From positions 16,313 through 80,312 of the forward strand of contig NZ_AP018819.1 of the NCBI RefSeq assembly GCF_024349785.1: DNA of 64,000 nt, given 5' to 3'. The translations under genes and the position numbers were made by a program. Positions 1-8,996 of the stretch are shown in pieces; position 1 is the stretch's first letter; every line of letters starts with the position of its first letter. Source of the DNA: Sphingomonas bisphenolicum. GTDB taxonomy: Bacteria > Pseudomonadota > Alphaproteobacteria > Sphingomonadales > Sphingomonadaceae. The notes under the pieces are model-generated. The model worked only from the letters and a program-made list of their open reading frames with translations. It had not been told where the DNA came from and did no database searches.

Positions 1-174
1 TGCCTGCAGCCCGGCATCAGGGGCGAGGTGCGCCTTGTGGAGAGAGCTTTTGGCATTGGGCCCTCGGCGCTGACGGAGGCCATGGGCATGCTCAACCACC
101 ATTTCGCAGCAGCCGCCTGATCGGCGCAGAGCGACAGCCTACCTCTGACTGCCGCCAATCTTTGCAACAGAGCC
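1..174 (+). mobile_element. IS6100, right-hand fragment
   Basis: This is the last 174 bp of an IS6100 copy; the rest lies left of the window. It carries the final 39 transposase codons and the TGA at 118-120, then the terminal inverted repeat TTTGCAACAGAGCC ending at 174. It is identical to the same part of the complete copies at 2178, 32326 and 40036. The copy points rightward, opposite to the one at 2178-3057, so the P450 locus sits between inverted IS6100 sequences. The 8 bp after it (ATCAAAAG) match no other IS flank seen here. Confidence 0.97.
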
Positions 175-221
175 ATCAAAAGAAACCTGAGATCATCTGC
201 TCAGGTACTTGAAAGCCCGGC

Positions 222-1511
222 TCAGTTTTTGTCCCAGACCAGCGGAAGCCCCTTGAGAACCGTCGTCGCCACGGAAGGCATGTATTCCAGCTTGAAACCA
301 TCAGCGAGACGCATGTTGGGAATACGGCGCATCAGTTCTTCGTAGGCCGCTTTTGCTTCGATACGGGACAGGTACTGTCCTGCGCAGACGTGACGACCGA
401 AGCCGAAAGAGACCATTTCCTTGATATTGTCGCGGTTCAGGCGAAACGTCTCAGGTTCGGGGAATACATCGGGGTCAAGATTTGCAGCGGTGAGATCGAG
501 GTAGACGATCGATCCGGATTCGATTTTCTGGCCGCATAGTTCTACATCCGACAGCGTTCGCCGGAACAGCCCGTCGACCGGACAGCGACGGCGCAGCGTT
601 TCGGAAATCGCCGCGGGGATCAGCGACGGATCCTCGGTAAGAGTGTCCTTGAGGTCCGGCGTGGTCAGCACGAAATAGGTGAGGTGCGCGATCAGCGTTG
701 CCGTGGTGTCATGACCAGCCGCCCCGAATTCCAGTGCGTTGCAAACATTGGCGCTGATCGTGATCGTGCGTGAGCCGTCCGGTTCGCGCAGCTGCAACAG
801 GTTTGACAGCATGTTGTTGCCGGGATTGCGATCAAGGTTCTCGACGACTTCGCGCAGGTAGTCGTTCGCCTCCGCCAGGCCTTCCCAGTTCTGCCGCAGT
901 ACCTCTTCCGGCATCGGCACGAAGAATCTTGCGTCGGCGCGCTCCGGTACCTTAGGGGTGAACAGCTGGAAGAAGCAGTTGGACCAGCGATGATAATCTT
1001 CCGCCCGTTCCTTGGGGATCCCGAGCAGATCGACGATCAAGTAGAGCGCAAGTTTGTAGCTGAAATCGTGGAGGAGATCGCATTCGCCCTTGTCGATGAA
1101 GGTATCGATAAGTTCGTTGGCGATCCGGCGAACGACCTCGTCCTTACCCACCAGCCGACCGGGGAGGAGGGCTTGCTGGACGGGAACCCTGAGCTTGGTG
1201 TGCTCCGGCGGGTCCATCGAGGGCAGATGCACGTCGGTGTAAAGGTCCGGCACGCGCGGCGCGATATCATCGGGCGGGGGGAGCAGGCCAAACGCGACAG
1301 AAGAAAAGACCTGCGGAGTGAACAAGGCCGAGCGCACATCCTTGTGCTTGCTGACGATCCACAAATTCAGCGGCTTATAGAAGTGCAGCGGATAGTCCCT
1401 AAGGGCGCGGGCTGCGTATTTTTCGCGGTTGCAGGCATATTCGGGCGAAAAGATGTCGAGGTCTGGAAAGACCGGCAGTGTCTGAGGGTTCATGTTCGGA
1501 TTCCCGCTCAT
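222..1511 (-). CDS. bisdB: cytochrome P450, bisphenol A hydroxylase-like (BisdB-like)
   Basis: Soluble class I bacterial cytochrome P450 of 429 residues. The I-helix oxygen-binding motif AGHDTT is at 265-270, the K-helix ExxR (ETLR) at 304-307, and the heme loop FGFGRHVCAG at 369-378 with the cysteine thiolate at 376. There is no membrane anchor. A [2Fe-2S] ferredoxin gene lies 56 bp upstream on the same strand, so this pair should need only a ferredoxin reductase from elsewhere. Ferredoxin-then-P450 order and IS6100 flanking agree with what I recall of bisdA-bisdB of the bisphenol A degrader Sphingomonas bisphenolicum AO1. The stilbene-cleaving and 4-hydroxybenzoate genes at 43-59 kb support that substrate. 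Family is certain; the bisphenol A assignment is inferred from context. An in-frame ATG at 1493 is an alternative start. Confidence 0.85.
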   Translation of the reverse strand: MSGNPNMNPQTLPVFPDLDIFSPEYACNREKYAARALRDYPLHFYKPLNLWIVSKHKDVRSALFTPQVFSSVAFGLLPPPDDIAPRVPDLYTDVHLPSMDPPEHTKLRVPVQQALLPGRLVGKDEVVRRIANELIDTFIDKGECDLLHDFSYKLALYLIVDLLGIPKERAEDYHRWSNCFFQLFTPKVPERADARFFVPMPEEVLRQNWEGLAEANDYLREVVENLDRNPGNNMLSNLLQLREPDGSRTITISANVCNALEFGAAGHDTTATLIAHLTYFVLTTPDLKDTLTEDPSLIPAAISETLRRRCPVDGLFRRTLSDVELCGQKIESGSIVYLDLTAANLDPDVFPEPETFRLNRDNIKEMVSFGFGRHVCAGQYLSRIEAKAAYEELMRRIPNMRLADGFKLEYMPSVATTVLKGLPLVWDKN

Positions 1512-1567
1512 TTTCGAATTGGGAAGGAAGGACGGCGTCGGCGCGCGTGCGCAGACAGCCTAGGCGC

Positions 1568-1885
1568 TCAGGAGTCCGGCGGGATCGTGAGCTTAAGGCC
1601 ATCCAGTTCGGCCGTGACCGGTATTTGGCAGGAGAGCCGCGACCGTCCGGGGGTCGAGACCAGGCCGGAAAGCAGCATCTCCTCGTCGGAGGAGACCGGC
1701 GGCAGGGTCCCGGCGGGAGCAGCGTCGATGTAGACGTGGCAGGTCGCGCAGGAGCAGCATCCGCCGCACATCGCCTCGACGCCGTCGATATTGGCGTCGC
1801 GAAGGGCTTCCATCAGGAACCCGGAGGCTGCGACGTCGAGTTCGCGTATCTCCCCATCGCGGGTAGTCACTTGGATATGAGGCAT
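1568..1885 (-). CDS. bisdA: [2Fe-2S] ferredoxin of the P450 system (BisdA-like)
   Basis: A 105-residue adrenodoxin/putidaredoxin-type ferredoxin that should pass electrons to the P450 encoded just downstream. Cluster ligands fit C40-x5-C46-x2-C49 and C86. Two extra cysteines (C43, C44) fall inside the first loop, giving CGGCCSCATC, which is unusual for the family. It is the first gene of the pair; 56 bp separate its stop from the P450 start. No reductase gene is present, so a host flavoprotein must be used. The BisdA label rests on gene order, the IS6100 context and the downstream pathway genes elsewhere in the window. Confidence 0.85.
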   Translation of the reverse strand: MPHIQVTTRDGEIRELDVAASGFLMEALRDANIDGVEAMCGGCCSCATCHVYIDAAPAGTLPPVSSDEEMLLSGLVSTPGRSRLSCQIPVTAELDGLKLTIPPDS

Positions 1886-2016
1886 TTTCTTCCAACTCCC
1901 GTCAGGCTCGCTTGGCTGGTGTAGGCATTGGCAAACCGAAGATCCGACGCCTCGTCGCCCGCTTGGTCGCGTTCTGTTCGACCGAATCGTGCGGCGTCAG
2001 AGCGCTTGCTATGCTA

Positions 2017-2036
2017 TATTGATCCCTTTATCAATA
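2017..2036. promoter_or_regulatory. inverted repeat upstream of ferredoxin-P450 genes
   Basis: TATTGAT and ATCAATA arms (2017-2023 and 2030-2036) flank CCCTTT in an A+T-rich patch about 130 bp upstream of the ferredoxin start. On the minus strand the right arm contains TTGATA, which could serve as a -35 box. It is a candidate operator/promoter for the pair. Nothing else is recognisable between 1886 and 2177. Confidence 0.3.
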
Positions 2037-2177
2037 GCGGGAAGCGTGCGGACTTCTGCGGCCAAGCGACGTTTGCAATCAGGCTGTGCGGAGGCCATAG
2101 GGCCGCTGTCGCGGGGCATGGCTGGCCGGAGTCGAAGCGGACATAAAATGGGCAAGGCTTAACAGGGAGCTCCGGAG

Positions 2178-3057
2178 GGCTCTGTTGCAAAGATTGGCGG
2201 CAGTCAGAGGTAGGCTGTCGCTCTGCGCCGATCAGGCGGCTGCTGCGAAATGGTGGTTGAGCATGCCCATGGCCTCCGTCAGCGCCGAGGGCCCAATGCC
2301 AAAAGCTCTCTCCACAAGGCGCACCTCGCCCCTGATGCCGGGCTGCAGGCACCAGGGGCGAGCCTGTCCTTTGCGCAGGGCTCGCATGACTTCGAATCCC
2401 TTGATCGTGGCATAGGCCGTGGGGATCGATTTGAAACCGCGCACCGGCTTGATCAGTATCTTGAGCTTTCCGTGATCGGCCTCGATCACGTTATTGAGAT
2501 ACTTCACCTGCCGGTGGGCCGTCTCCCGGTCCAGCTTTCCTTCGCGCTTCAATTCGGTGATCGCTGCACCATAGCTCGGCGCTTTGTCGGTATTGAGCGT
2601 GGCAGGCTTTTCCCAGTGCTTCAGGCCTCGCAGGGCCTTGCCCAGGAACCGCTTCGCTGCCTTGGCGCTGCGGGTCGGCGACAGGTAGAAATCGATCGTG
2701 TCGCCCCGCTTGTCGACTGCCCGGTACAGGTAGGTCCACTTGCCCCGCACCTTGACGTAGGTTTCATCCAGGCGCCAGCTCGGATCAAAGCCACGCCGCC
2801 AGAACCAGCGCAGCCGCTTCTCCATCTCCGGGGCGTAGCACTGGACCCAGCGATAGATCGTCGTATGGTCGACCGAAATGCCGCGTTCCGCCAGCATTTC
2901 CTCAAGGTCGCGATAGCTGATCGGATAGCGACAATACCAGCGCACCGCCCACAGGATCACATCACCCTGGAAATGGCGCCACTTGAAATCCGTCATCGTT
3001 CCGTCCGTCCAATCTCCGCCAAGCATGCTCAAGCTTCACGATTTTTGCAACAGAGCC
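2178..3057 (-). mobile_element. IS6100, complete (880 bp)
   Basis: Complete 880-bp IS6-family element bounded by GGCTCTGTTGCAAA (2178) and TTTGCAACAGAGCC (ending 3057). It interrupts trbB: the trbB reading frame stops abruptly at its right edge. Flanking octamers CTCCGGAG (left) and GGCGCGGG (right) differ, so there is no target duplication and the copy sits at a rearrangement junction. It is in direct orientation with the copy at 32326-33205, which brackets the whole plasmid backbone. Confidence 0.98.
2232..2996 (-). CDS. tnpA: IS6100 transposase
   Basis: A 254-residue DDE transposase of the IS6/IS26 family, starting MTDFKW. It contains the conserved HTTIYRW segment, the W-x-x-DETYVKV catalytic region, the middle D in the NTDKAPSY block, and the EADHGKLK glutamate region. 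It drives cointegrate-forming replicative transposition. An upstream in-frame ATG exists at 3032, but MTDFKW is the usual start. Confidence 0.97.
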   Translation of the reverse strand: MTDFKWRHFQGDVILWAVRWYCRYPISYRDLEEMLAERGISVDHTTIYRWVQCYAPEMEKRLRWFWRRGFDPSWRLDETYVKVRGKWTYLYRAVDKRGDTIDFYLSPTRSAKAAKRFLGKALRGLKHWEKPATLNTDKAPSYGAAITELKREGKLDRETAHRQVKYLNNVIEADHGKLKILIKPVRGFKSIPTAYATIKGFEVMRALRKGQARPWCLQPGIRGEVRLVERAFGIGPSALTEAMGMLNHHFAAAA

Positions 3058-3392
3058 GGCGCGGGCACGACCGGGGGCATCTGTCCGGCGAAGCGCGAGC
3101 CATCTATAGGAAACTCGCCTTCCAGAACCGGGGAGGCCCGCGTCACTTCCTTGTTATGATAGCCAGCGACCGCCTTGATGATCGCCTCGGCCCGGCTTGG
3201 GGCGACCTTACCGATGCAGATCATGCGTTCGCCAAGGCGTTCCAGCCATAGCTTGCCATCGGCGTTCAGGATCAGCTCAACGGTTTTGGGGTCGGCAAGC
3301 GCATCCAACATAAGCGGTTGCATGGAGCGGCGAAGCATCTCCTTCGCACGCTCTTTTACCGTATCTTGAGCGGGTTCCCCCTTGGCCTCCAT
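3058..3392 (-). pseudogene. trbB: trbB 5' remnant (conjugal transfer ATPase), truncated by IS6100
   Basis: About 112 codons of the N-terminal domain of TrbB, the hexameric VirB11-type ATPase of the IncP mating-pair-formation apparatus. The region resembling TrbB runs through ALADPKTVELILNADGKLWL and the later FPIDGSRFAGQMPPVV block. The frame ends at the IS6100 boundary (3057), so Walker A and the catalytic domain are missing. It follows trbA on the same strand, as in RK2. No other trb gene is in the window, so the Mpf operon was probably removed by an IS6100-associated deletion or lies elsewhere. The ATG at 3390-3392 is preferred; one eight codons upstream is possible. Confidence 0.85.
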
Positions 3393-3498
3393 GAAGCACC
3401 GTCCCTGCCAAAACAAAATGGACGCAAGGGATATACCGGAATTTTCATGGAGGCAACCAGAACGATTGCAAAGAATTAGGTTCAGATTGGGGGGATTG

Positions 3499-3900
3499 TC
3501 AGGACCGACGCAACTTAGCGTGGGCAGCCTTGTGCCATTGTGCTATCTGAAACGCTTGATGATCCGTGACGATAGCGGAAACGCGCTTATAACCGGGAGG
3601 AAGCCCCAGCTTTTTATCTTCTTTTGATAAGGTATCGGCTAGGCTGGCGTCCCAGCCATCGGTGCCGATAGGCGGCGGTTCCAGTAGCGCGACAAGCGGG
3701 ACTTCCAGAGCATTTGCGATGGCGGCGATTGTTTCGAGCGACGGGTTTCCCTTACCGGCTGTAACGTCAGATACGAAGGACACAGACAGCCCCGCGTTCT
3801 CCGCGAGGTCTTTTTTCTTGAGCCGTCTTAAGGCCAAGAAGCGGTTAATGTTAATCGCGAGAACCTTCCGATACACAGGTTCGGTTTCTTTCTTCCGCAA
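3499..3900 (-). CDS. trbA: TrbA-like transcriptional regulator
   Basis: A 133-residue protein with an N-terminal XRE-type helix-turn-helix (about residues 18-72, LKKKDLAENAGLSVSFVSD) and a C-terminal segment (PPGYKRVSAIVTDHQAFQIAQWH) closely resembling the C terminus of KorA encoded at 11485. That two-part build is typical of IncP TrbA, which represses tra/trb promoters, and trbA directly precedes trbB as in RK2. The start used is TTG at 3898-3900; a GTG eight codons in is possible. A perfect KorB operator lies 10 bp upstream of the TTG. Confidence 0.8.
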   Translation of the reverse strand: MRKKETEPVYRKVLAININRFLALRRLKKKDLAENAGLSVSFVSDVTAGKGNPSLETIAAIANALEVPLVALLEPPPIGTDGWDASLADTLSKEDKKLGLPPGYKRVSAIVTDHQAFQIAQWHKAAHAKLRRS

Positions 3901-3910
3901 GGGGGTTGGT

Positions 3911-3923
3911 TTTAGCCGCTAAA
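3911..3923. promoter_or_regulatory. KorB operator OB-1 (trbA)
   Basis: Perfect 13-bp palindrome TTTAGCCGCTAAA, the published IncP KorB operator consensus (TTTAGCSGCTAAA). It lies immediately upstream of trbA and would let KorB control the trb side of the plasmid. Confidence 0.9.
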
Positions 3924-4272
3924 ATTCCGGGTAGCTGCGGAGGATATGCCGGAGCGCGCGAGAAAGGAAGCGGTATGACGCCGAATATGATTGTTTATAG
4001 CATCATTTTTGGACGAGCCGGGCCGAGCGCGCGAGCGCGCATAACGGGTGGCAGCGAACGGATTGAAAGAAGAAAGTGACGCGCGAGAGACAAGATCAGG
4101 CTTCCGCGTAATTCTCTTTGGCGTCCATTCCGTAAATGCTCGCAGGATCGAGCGCAGGCCCCAAGATGCTAATTGCCGATCAGATCGCGGCGACCAATTT
4201 TGAAAATTACGGCTGTAGCGCGTAGCTCGATAATGTAAGGCTATAGCTTCGATTCTTTCAGTTGGTAGGCCC
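3924..4272. other. non-coding stretch upstream of trbA
   Basis: About 350 bp with no convincing gene. A 120-codon minus-strand frame crosses it but has atypical composition and no recognisable domain. On the minus strand CTATAAAC near 3991-3998 could be part of a trbA promoter. A replication origin could lie here because the rep region is next to it once the transposon is removed, but no iterons are evident. Confidence 0.4.
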
Positions 4273-4505
4273 AAGAAGCCACTCGTTGATGCTCTTGAAC
4301 TGCGGACTTCGACGTAAACGCAGACCGCTTTTCTATATATGTCTTTCAGTCGCCAGCATATTTTTTCAGCACTGAATTGCCAGAACCTTTAATGTCCTTT
4401 AAGCCGGGGCATTATGGCGAATCATACGCAACTCAAACCCTCCACGCTGTCCCAGCGCAAACGCGCCAAGGCACAGAGCGAGCAGGGCTTTAAGCGCATG
4501 AGTTT
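4273..4505 (+). repeat. 233-bp direct repeat, left copy, flanking the Tn3 element
   Basis: This segment recurs unchanged at 8610-8842, on the other side of the transposon. It holds the promoter region and first ~31 codons of the small regulator gene. It starts AAGAAGCC and ends GAGTTT. The 5 bp touching the transposon differ on its two sides (AGTTT left, AAGAA right), which does not fit a simple 5-bp Tn3 target duplication. Confidence 0.95.
4414..4505 (+). pseudogene. 5' stump of the small RHH-like regulator
   Basis: The first ~31 codons (MANHTQLKPSTLSQRKRAKA...) of the gene intact at 8751-8990, cut at the left end of the Tn3 element. After the junction the frame continues briefly into transposon sequence and has no meaning. 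Confidence 0.85.
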
Positions 4506-4627
4506 GGCCCAGTCGGCCCGAAGCTGCGATTTTGGTCATCTTGGAGAACACGTCGGGAACGGGCTGGTTGTTGTTGACGATCGCCCATGCGAGGAACGAC
4601 GTTCCGCTCCGATAAGGGAGCGGCGTT

Positions 4628-7537
4628 ATGAGCCTTGGCGTTTCGAGTGGGGATCTGATCGGCTCCTGGAGCCTGAGTTTTTCGGACATCGCGTTCGTGA
4701 CCGGCAAAGCGGAGACGGCACGACTGGGATTGGCGGTTCAGCTTAGATTTTTCGCCGGGCATGGCTTCTTTGTGCCGGATCATGCGTCGATACCCTCCGA
4801 CGGTGTCTTGTATCTGGCGGAGCAACTTGGTCTCGATGCCAAATCCGTGAACCACTATGATTTTTCCGGGCGCACCGCCCGCCGGCATTGCGCGGAGATT
4901 TTGCGGCATCTCGGGTTCCGCCGTATGACGCAGACGGATCGCAGGGCGTTGTCGAGGTGGATTTCCGACGATCTTTGTGCGGGCGGGCAGCCGATCAATG
5001 CCATGCTCGAGCATGTTTTCCTGTGGTGCCGCGACCGCCGTATCTATGGGCCGTCGCGCAAGGAGCTGGAACGCCTCGTCCGTTCGCAACGACACCTCTA
5101 TCTGGAGGCCCTGTTGGCCCGAGTCCGCGATCGGCTTGCGCCGGATGCGGTCGCCTTGCTGGAAGCCTCGCTCGCCGATCCCGATGGCCCGACCGGCTTC
5201 AACACGATGAAGGGGGATGCAGGTCAGGCGACGCTCGAAAACATTCTTGGCGTGACCGCCAAACTCGCCTTTATCCAACGGCTTGCTCTTCCCCGAGATT
5301 TCCTATCGGTCACGGGCAAGGCATGGGTCGATCAGATCGTTCGCCGGGTTGCCGGCGAGAAAGCCTCGGAGATGCGCCGGCATGTACCGGCGCGCCAGCT
5401 CGGGCTCTATGCCGTTTATCTGATGGCGCGGGAAGCTCAGCTTACGGATGCGATGGTCGACCTGCTGATCGAGACGGTCCATAAGATCGGATCGCGCTCG
5501 AAACGCAAGGTGGTGGGCGATATCGCGAAAGACATCGAGCGGGTCTATGGCAAGGAGCGACTCCTGGTCGAGATTGCCAGCGCTTCGATCGACGATCCAT
5601 CCGGGCGCATCTGCGATGTCATTTTCCCAATCGCCGGCAAGGACAAACTGGCGGCGATCATCAAGGAAAGCCAGGCAAAGGGCGCCTTGGATCGGCGGAT
5701 CTACAAGGTGATGCGGAGGTCATGGGCCAATCATTATCGCCGTATGCTGCCAAGCCTGCTTTCGGCACTGGAGTTCCGGTCGAACAACGCCGTGTGGCGT
5801 CCGGTGCTGGCGGCCCTGGACTGGATCAGAAGCAAAGTGGATGATGGATGCCGCTACGTGCCGCCGCACGCAGTGCCGGTCGACGAGGTCATTCCGGCGA
5901 GATGGCGCAGTTCCGTCATTGATGAAGAGGGGCGCGTAAACCGGATCAGTTATGAGCTTTGTGTCCTCGCGCAACTGCGCGATCGCATCCGTTCTAAGGA
6001 AATCTGGGTTGTCGGGGCGGACCGATACCGCAATCCCGATGACGATCTTCCCAAGGACTTCGATGCGCGGCGAGAAGCATATTACACAGGATTGAACCTG
6101 ACGGCGGATGCGCGTGCATTTTCAAGCGCCATCCGGGAAGAGCTTGCTCAGGAACTGTTGCTCCTCAATGCCAATATTCCCCGGAACGACAAGGTTCGGC
6201 TGCTGTGGCGCGGCGAGAACCGTATATCTCTCACCCCGTTCAAACCCTTGCCCGAACCCAGGGGTCTCGCCTCGATCAAGACCGAGATCGGCCAACGCTG
6301 GCCGATGACCGGGCTGCTCGACGTACTGAAGGAGGCTGCCCTTGATACGGGACTTCTCGAAGCGTTCGAAACATCGGCCTCGCGTGTTGCACTGCCGAAA
6401 ACCGCGCTGGATCAACGTCTCCTGCTATGCCTCTACGGCCTGGGAACGAATGCCGGGCTCAAGCGGATCGCCGGCGCCACCCCCGATGTCAGCTATGAAG
6501 AGCTGCTGCATGTCCATCGCCGCTTCGTTCATGCCGCGGCGCTCAAGGAGGCGTGTGCCAGGGTTGCGAATGCGACCCTGGCAATCCGCAATGCTGCAGT
6601 CTGGGGGGACGCCGGCACGGCCTGTGCGTCAGATTCCACAAAGTTCGGAGCCTGGGATCGCAACCTGATGACGGAATGGCATGCGCGTTATGGTGGACGG
6701 GGCGTCATGATCTACTGGCATGTCGAACGACGCGCGACATGCGTCTATTCCCAGCTCAAGCGCTGCTCTTCCTCCGAGGTCGCCTCCATGATCGAGGGCG
6801 TGCTGCGCCATTGCACCGACATGGAAATCCAGCGACAATATGTTGATAGTCATGGCCAAAGCGCGGTTGGCTTTGCATTTTGCCGGCTTCTCGGATTTGA
6901 GCTTGCACCCCGCCTGAAAGCGATCGCTCGCCAGAAGCTGGCTCTTCCCGATGTCGGCATGCGAACGCGGCTTCCCCACTTGCAGCCGATCCTCTCCAGT
7001 CCGATCAACTGGGATGAGATCGAGCAGCAATATGACGAGATGGTCAAATATGCAGCCGCGATGCAGACAAAAACCGCCGACCCGGAGGCGATCCTGCGCC
7101 GGTTTAGCCGCTCCGAGGTGATGCACCCGACCTACAAGGCGTTGAGTGAGCTGGGCCGCGCGGTCAAGACGATCTTCCTGTGCCGGTATCTGCGCGAGGA
7201 GTCCTTCCGCCGCGAAATTCATGAAGGCCTGAATGTCGTTGAAAACTGGAACAGTGCCAATGGGTTCGTTTTCTTCGGCAAGGGCGGCGAGATCGCCACT
7301 AACCGCATCGATGAGCAGCAGCTCTCGGTCCTGGCGCTACATTTGCTGCAAGCGTCGCTTGTCTATGTGAACACCCGAATGCTTCAGAGCGTGCTGGTGG
7401 AACCGAAATGGACGGGCCGGATGACGCCGGATGATTATCGCGGCCTCACACCGCTGATTTACAGCCACGTCAATCCTTATGGCCGCTTCGACCTCGATCT
7501 GAATAGCCGGATCGATTTTGGGCGGCTTGCTGCCTGA
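4628..7537 (+). CDS. tnpA: Tn3-family transposase
   Basis: A 969-residue TnpA of the usual Tn3 length. It has the N-terminal DUF4158-like DNA-binding region (residues ~1-170) and the C-terminal DDE domain. Recognisable stretches include [25 protein letters not shown] (split around D and the [13 protein letters not shown] block), the [20 protein letters not shown] segment, and the [17 protein letters not shown] region with the terminal catalytic Glu. AGGGAG precedes the ATG by 7 nt. The resolvase follows on the same strand after a ~140-bp res region. Confidence 0.95.
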   Translation: MSLGVSSGDLIGSWSLSFSDIAFVTGKAETARLGLAVQLRFFAGHGFFVPDHASIPSDGVLYLAEQLGLDAKSVNHYDFSGRTARRHCAEILRHLGFRRMTQTDRRALSRWISDDLCAGGQPINAMLEHVFLWCRDRRIYGPSRKELERLVRSQRHLYLEALLARVRDRLAPDAVALLEASLADPDGPTGFNTMKGDAGQATLENILGVTAKLAFIQRLALPRDFLSVTGKAWVDQIVRRVAGEKASEMRRHVPARQLGLYAVYLMAREAQLTDAMVDLLIETVHKIGSRSKRKVVGDIAKDIERVYGKERLLVEIASASIDDPSGRICDVIFPIAGKDKLAAIIKESQAKGALDRRIYKVMRRSWANHYRRMLPSLLSALEFRSNNAVWRPVLAALDWIRSKVDDGCRYVPPHAVPVDEVIPARWRSSVIDEEGRVNRISYELCVLAQLRDRIRSKEIWVVGADRYRNPDDDLPKDFDARREAYYTGLNLTADARAFSSAIREELAQELLLLNANIPRNDKVRLLWRGENRISLTPFKPLPEPRGLASIKTEIGQRWPMTGLLDVLKEAALDTGLLEAFETSASRVALPKTALDQRLLLCLYGLGTNAGLKRIAGATPDVSYEELLHVHRRFVHAAALKEACARVANATLAIRNAAVWGDAGTACASDSTKFGAWDRNLMTEWHARYGGRGVMIYWHVERRATCVYSQLKRCSSSEVASMIEGVLRHCTDMEIQRQYVDSHGQSAVGFAFCRLLGFELAPRLKAIARQKLALPDVGMRTRLPHLQPILSSPINWDEIEQQYDEMVKYAAAMQTKTADPEAILRRFSRSEVMHPTYKALSELGRAVKTIFLCRYLREESFRREIHEGLNVVENWNSANGFVFFGKGGEIATNRIDEQQLSVLALHLLQASLVYVNTRMLQSVLVEPKWTGRMTPDDYRGLTPLIYSHVNPYGRFDLDLNSRIDFGRLAA

Positions 7538-7539
7538 CC

Positions 7540-7679
7540 GGGGCCTTTCCGCTCGCACCATTTGGGTGCACCCGAACGTGACGATCGGAAGTGACATATA
7601 CGACATGTCACAAAAGGGTGGTTCCGTCACCAATGTTACTGTACGAGGGCAAAGCCACCCTAATGTGACGGATTTGCCC
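7540..7679. other. putative res site of the Tn3 element
   Basis: The 142-bp gap between tnpA and tnpR holds several TGACR-type half-sites and a good palindrome at 7592-7610 (TGACAT...ATGTCA), as expected for a three-subsite resolution site bound by the resolvase. The identical region lies at 61503-61642 in the inverted copy. Confidence 0.55.
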
Positions 7680-8546
7680 ATGACCCGCGTCGGCTACGCC
7701 CGCGTCAGCACCATCGACCAGGATCTCGACATCCAGGTTGCCCGGTTGAAGGCAGCGGGCTGTGAAATCCTCCGCTCCGAAACAGGCTCGGGCGCATCGC
7801 GCACTGGACGCACGGAGCTTGAGACGATCATGCAGTTCCTGCGCGCCGATGACGAACTCGTCGTCCTGCGTCTCGATCGGCTCGGTCGCTCCACACGCGA
7901 TGTTCTCAATCTGGTTCATGAACTCGACCAGAAGGGAGCCTCATTGCGGGTGCTTGAGCCGGAGGTGACGACGGCCGGAAGCATGGGGCGGATGGTGATC
8001 ACCATTCTGGGCATGGTCGCGGACATGGAACTGACGTTCATCAAGGACCGGCAGCGCGCCGGGATCGAGGCGGCGCGCGCCGAAGGCGTCTACAAAGGCC
8101 GGAAGAAAAACATCGATGACGATGAAATCCGACGCCGGATCACCGCCGGCGCGAGCAAGGCCAGCGTCGCGCGCGACCTCAAGATCTCAAGAATGACCGT
8201 CTATCGGGCGCTTGACGTCATTCCTTCAAGGATCGGGCTGCCGGAAAAGCCGCCTTCTGTCACCATCGCCCTGCATCTGACCATCGAGAACTTCAACAAG
8301 CATGGTCGTGGCAGAAAGCCCGCTCGCGAGCGCATTGAGGCGATGCTGGAGCGGGATTACCAGATGCAAAAGACCGGGAACTGCGATTACACGCTGACCG
8401 TCGCCTATGATCAGGGTGCCGATGGCGTCAGCCTCGATGATGAGATCGCATCTCTCCAGACAGAGATGTTCAACATCGCAGAGAGCTACAGGTGCTCGAT
8501 CGAGACCGATGTTTACGAGATTGGAGGACAAGAGCGAGCCTGGTAG
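7680..8546 (+). CDS. tnpR: serine resolvase with C-terminal extension
   Basis: Resolves cointegrates at the adjacent res site. The conventional start MTRVGYARVST at 7680 gives 288 residues. The catalytic domain (~1-140) has YARVST with the nucleophilic Ser, and RLDRLGRSTRDVL. A HIN-type helix-turn-helix follows (~150-185, ASKASVARDLKISRMTVYRAL). About 100 further residues extend beyond the HTH, whereas classical TnpR proteins stop near 185; this tail ends in an acidic segment and has no domain I recognise. The frame is open upstream to 7518 but that part overlaps tnpA and res. Confidence 0.93.
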   Translation: MTRVGYARVSTIDQDLDIQVARLKAAGCEILRSETGSGASRTGRTELETIMQFLRADDELVVLRLDRLGRSTRDVLNLVHELDQKGASLRVLEPEVTTAGSMGRMVITILGMVADMELTFIKDRQRAGIEAARAEGVYKGRKKNIDDDEIRRRITAGASKASVARDLKISRMTVYRALDVIPSRIGLPEKPPSVTIALHLTIENFNKHGRGRKPARERIEAMLERDYQMQKTGNCDYTLTVAYDQGADGVSLDDEIASLQTEMFNIAESYRCSIETDVYEIGGQERAW

Positions 8547-8609
8547 ATCGCCATGTTCAATCTTTGTTCTTCAACATGGCCAAAATCGCAGCTTCGGGCC
8601 GACTGGGCC

Positions 8610-8842
8610 AAGAAGCCACTCGTTGATGCTCTTGAACTGCGGACTTCGACGTAAACGCAGACCGCTTTTCTATATATGTCTTTCAGTCGCCAGCATATTT
8701 TTTCAGCACTGAATTGCCAGAACCTTTAATGTCCTTTAAGCCGGGGCATTATGGCGAATCATACGCAACTCAAACCCTCCACGCTGTCCCAGCGCAAACG
8801 CGCCAAGGCACAGAGCGAGCAGGGCTTTAAGCGCATGAGTTT
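8610..8842 (+). repeat. 233-bp direct repeat, right copy
   Basis: Identical to 4273-4505. This copy remains joined to the intact small regulator gene, so the right side is the native continuation and the left copy is the duplicate edge. It contains an A+T-rich upstream region (TATATATG, TATTTTTTC) likely to hold the promoter of the gene at 8751. Confidence 0.95.
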
Positions 8843-8990
8843 GGCCTTGTCCCCTAAAGCCGTCGAGATCGTGGAGAGGGTGAAAGCCAGCAAGGGATTC
8901 ACGTCCCGCGAGGCTGCAATCAACGCGATCCTAGAGCGGATCGGGGACGATATGTTTCTGCAACAGGAGTTTCTGGCCGTGAGTGGATAA
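8751..8990 (+). CDS. small ribbon-helix-helix-like protein upstream of rep
   Basis: A 79-residue basic protein. After a polar N terminus, residues 29-68 (MSLALSPKAVEIVERVKASKGFTSREAAINAILERI) have the strand-helix-helix pattern of CopG/Arc-type DNA-binding proteins. It lies 178 bp upstream of the putative replication gene on the same strand, so a role in copy-number or rep control is plausible but inferred. Its promoter and first ~31 codons are duplicated at 4273-4505 by the transposon event. A hairpin lies just after its stop. Confidence 0.65.
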   Translation: MANHTQLKPSTLSQRKRAKAQSEQGFKRMSLALSPKAVEIVERVKASKGFTSREAAINAILERIGDDMFLQQEFLAVSG

Positions 8991-8996
8991 GAAAAT

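Larger units (their letters stand above)
4506..8609 (+). mobile_element. Tn3-family transposon, complete copy (4104 bp)
   Basis: A cryptic Tn3-family unit encoding only a transposase and a serine resolvase. Its ends are inverted repeats of about 44 bp with three mismatches (4506-4549 and 8566-8609), both starting GGCCCAGTCGGCCCGAAGCT when read inward. The same end occurs at 60573 in a second, inverted copy. The limits were set by comparing the three available ends. The flanks are the 233-bp repeats described separately. Confidence 0.92.

Noticed and set aside
2178..3057. 8-bp target duplication of IS6100
   Set aside because: Flanks CTCCGGAG and GGCGCGGG differ; CTCCGGAG is itself a palindrome, which briefly looked like a duplicate.
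2250..3251. 333-codon frame antisense to IS6100 and trbB, and its copies at the other IS6100 elements
   Set aside because: Antisense shadow of the transposase; repeats wherever IS6100 occurs and crosses the element boundary without a start or domain.
3912..4274. 120-codon minus-strand frame upstream of trbA that also ends in Phe-Ser-Gly at a KorB site
   Set aside because: The ending is forced by the palindrome in any open frame; composition and sequence look non-coding and the gene would overlap the trbA control region.
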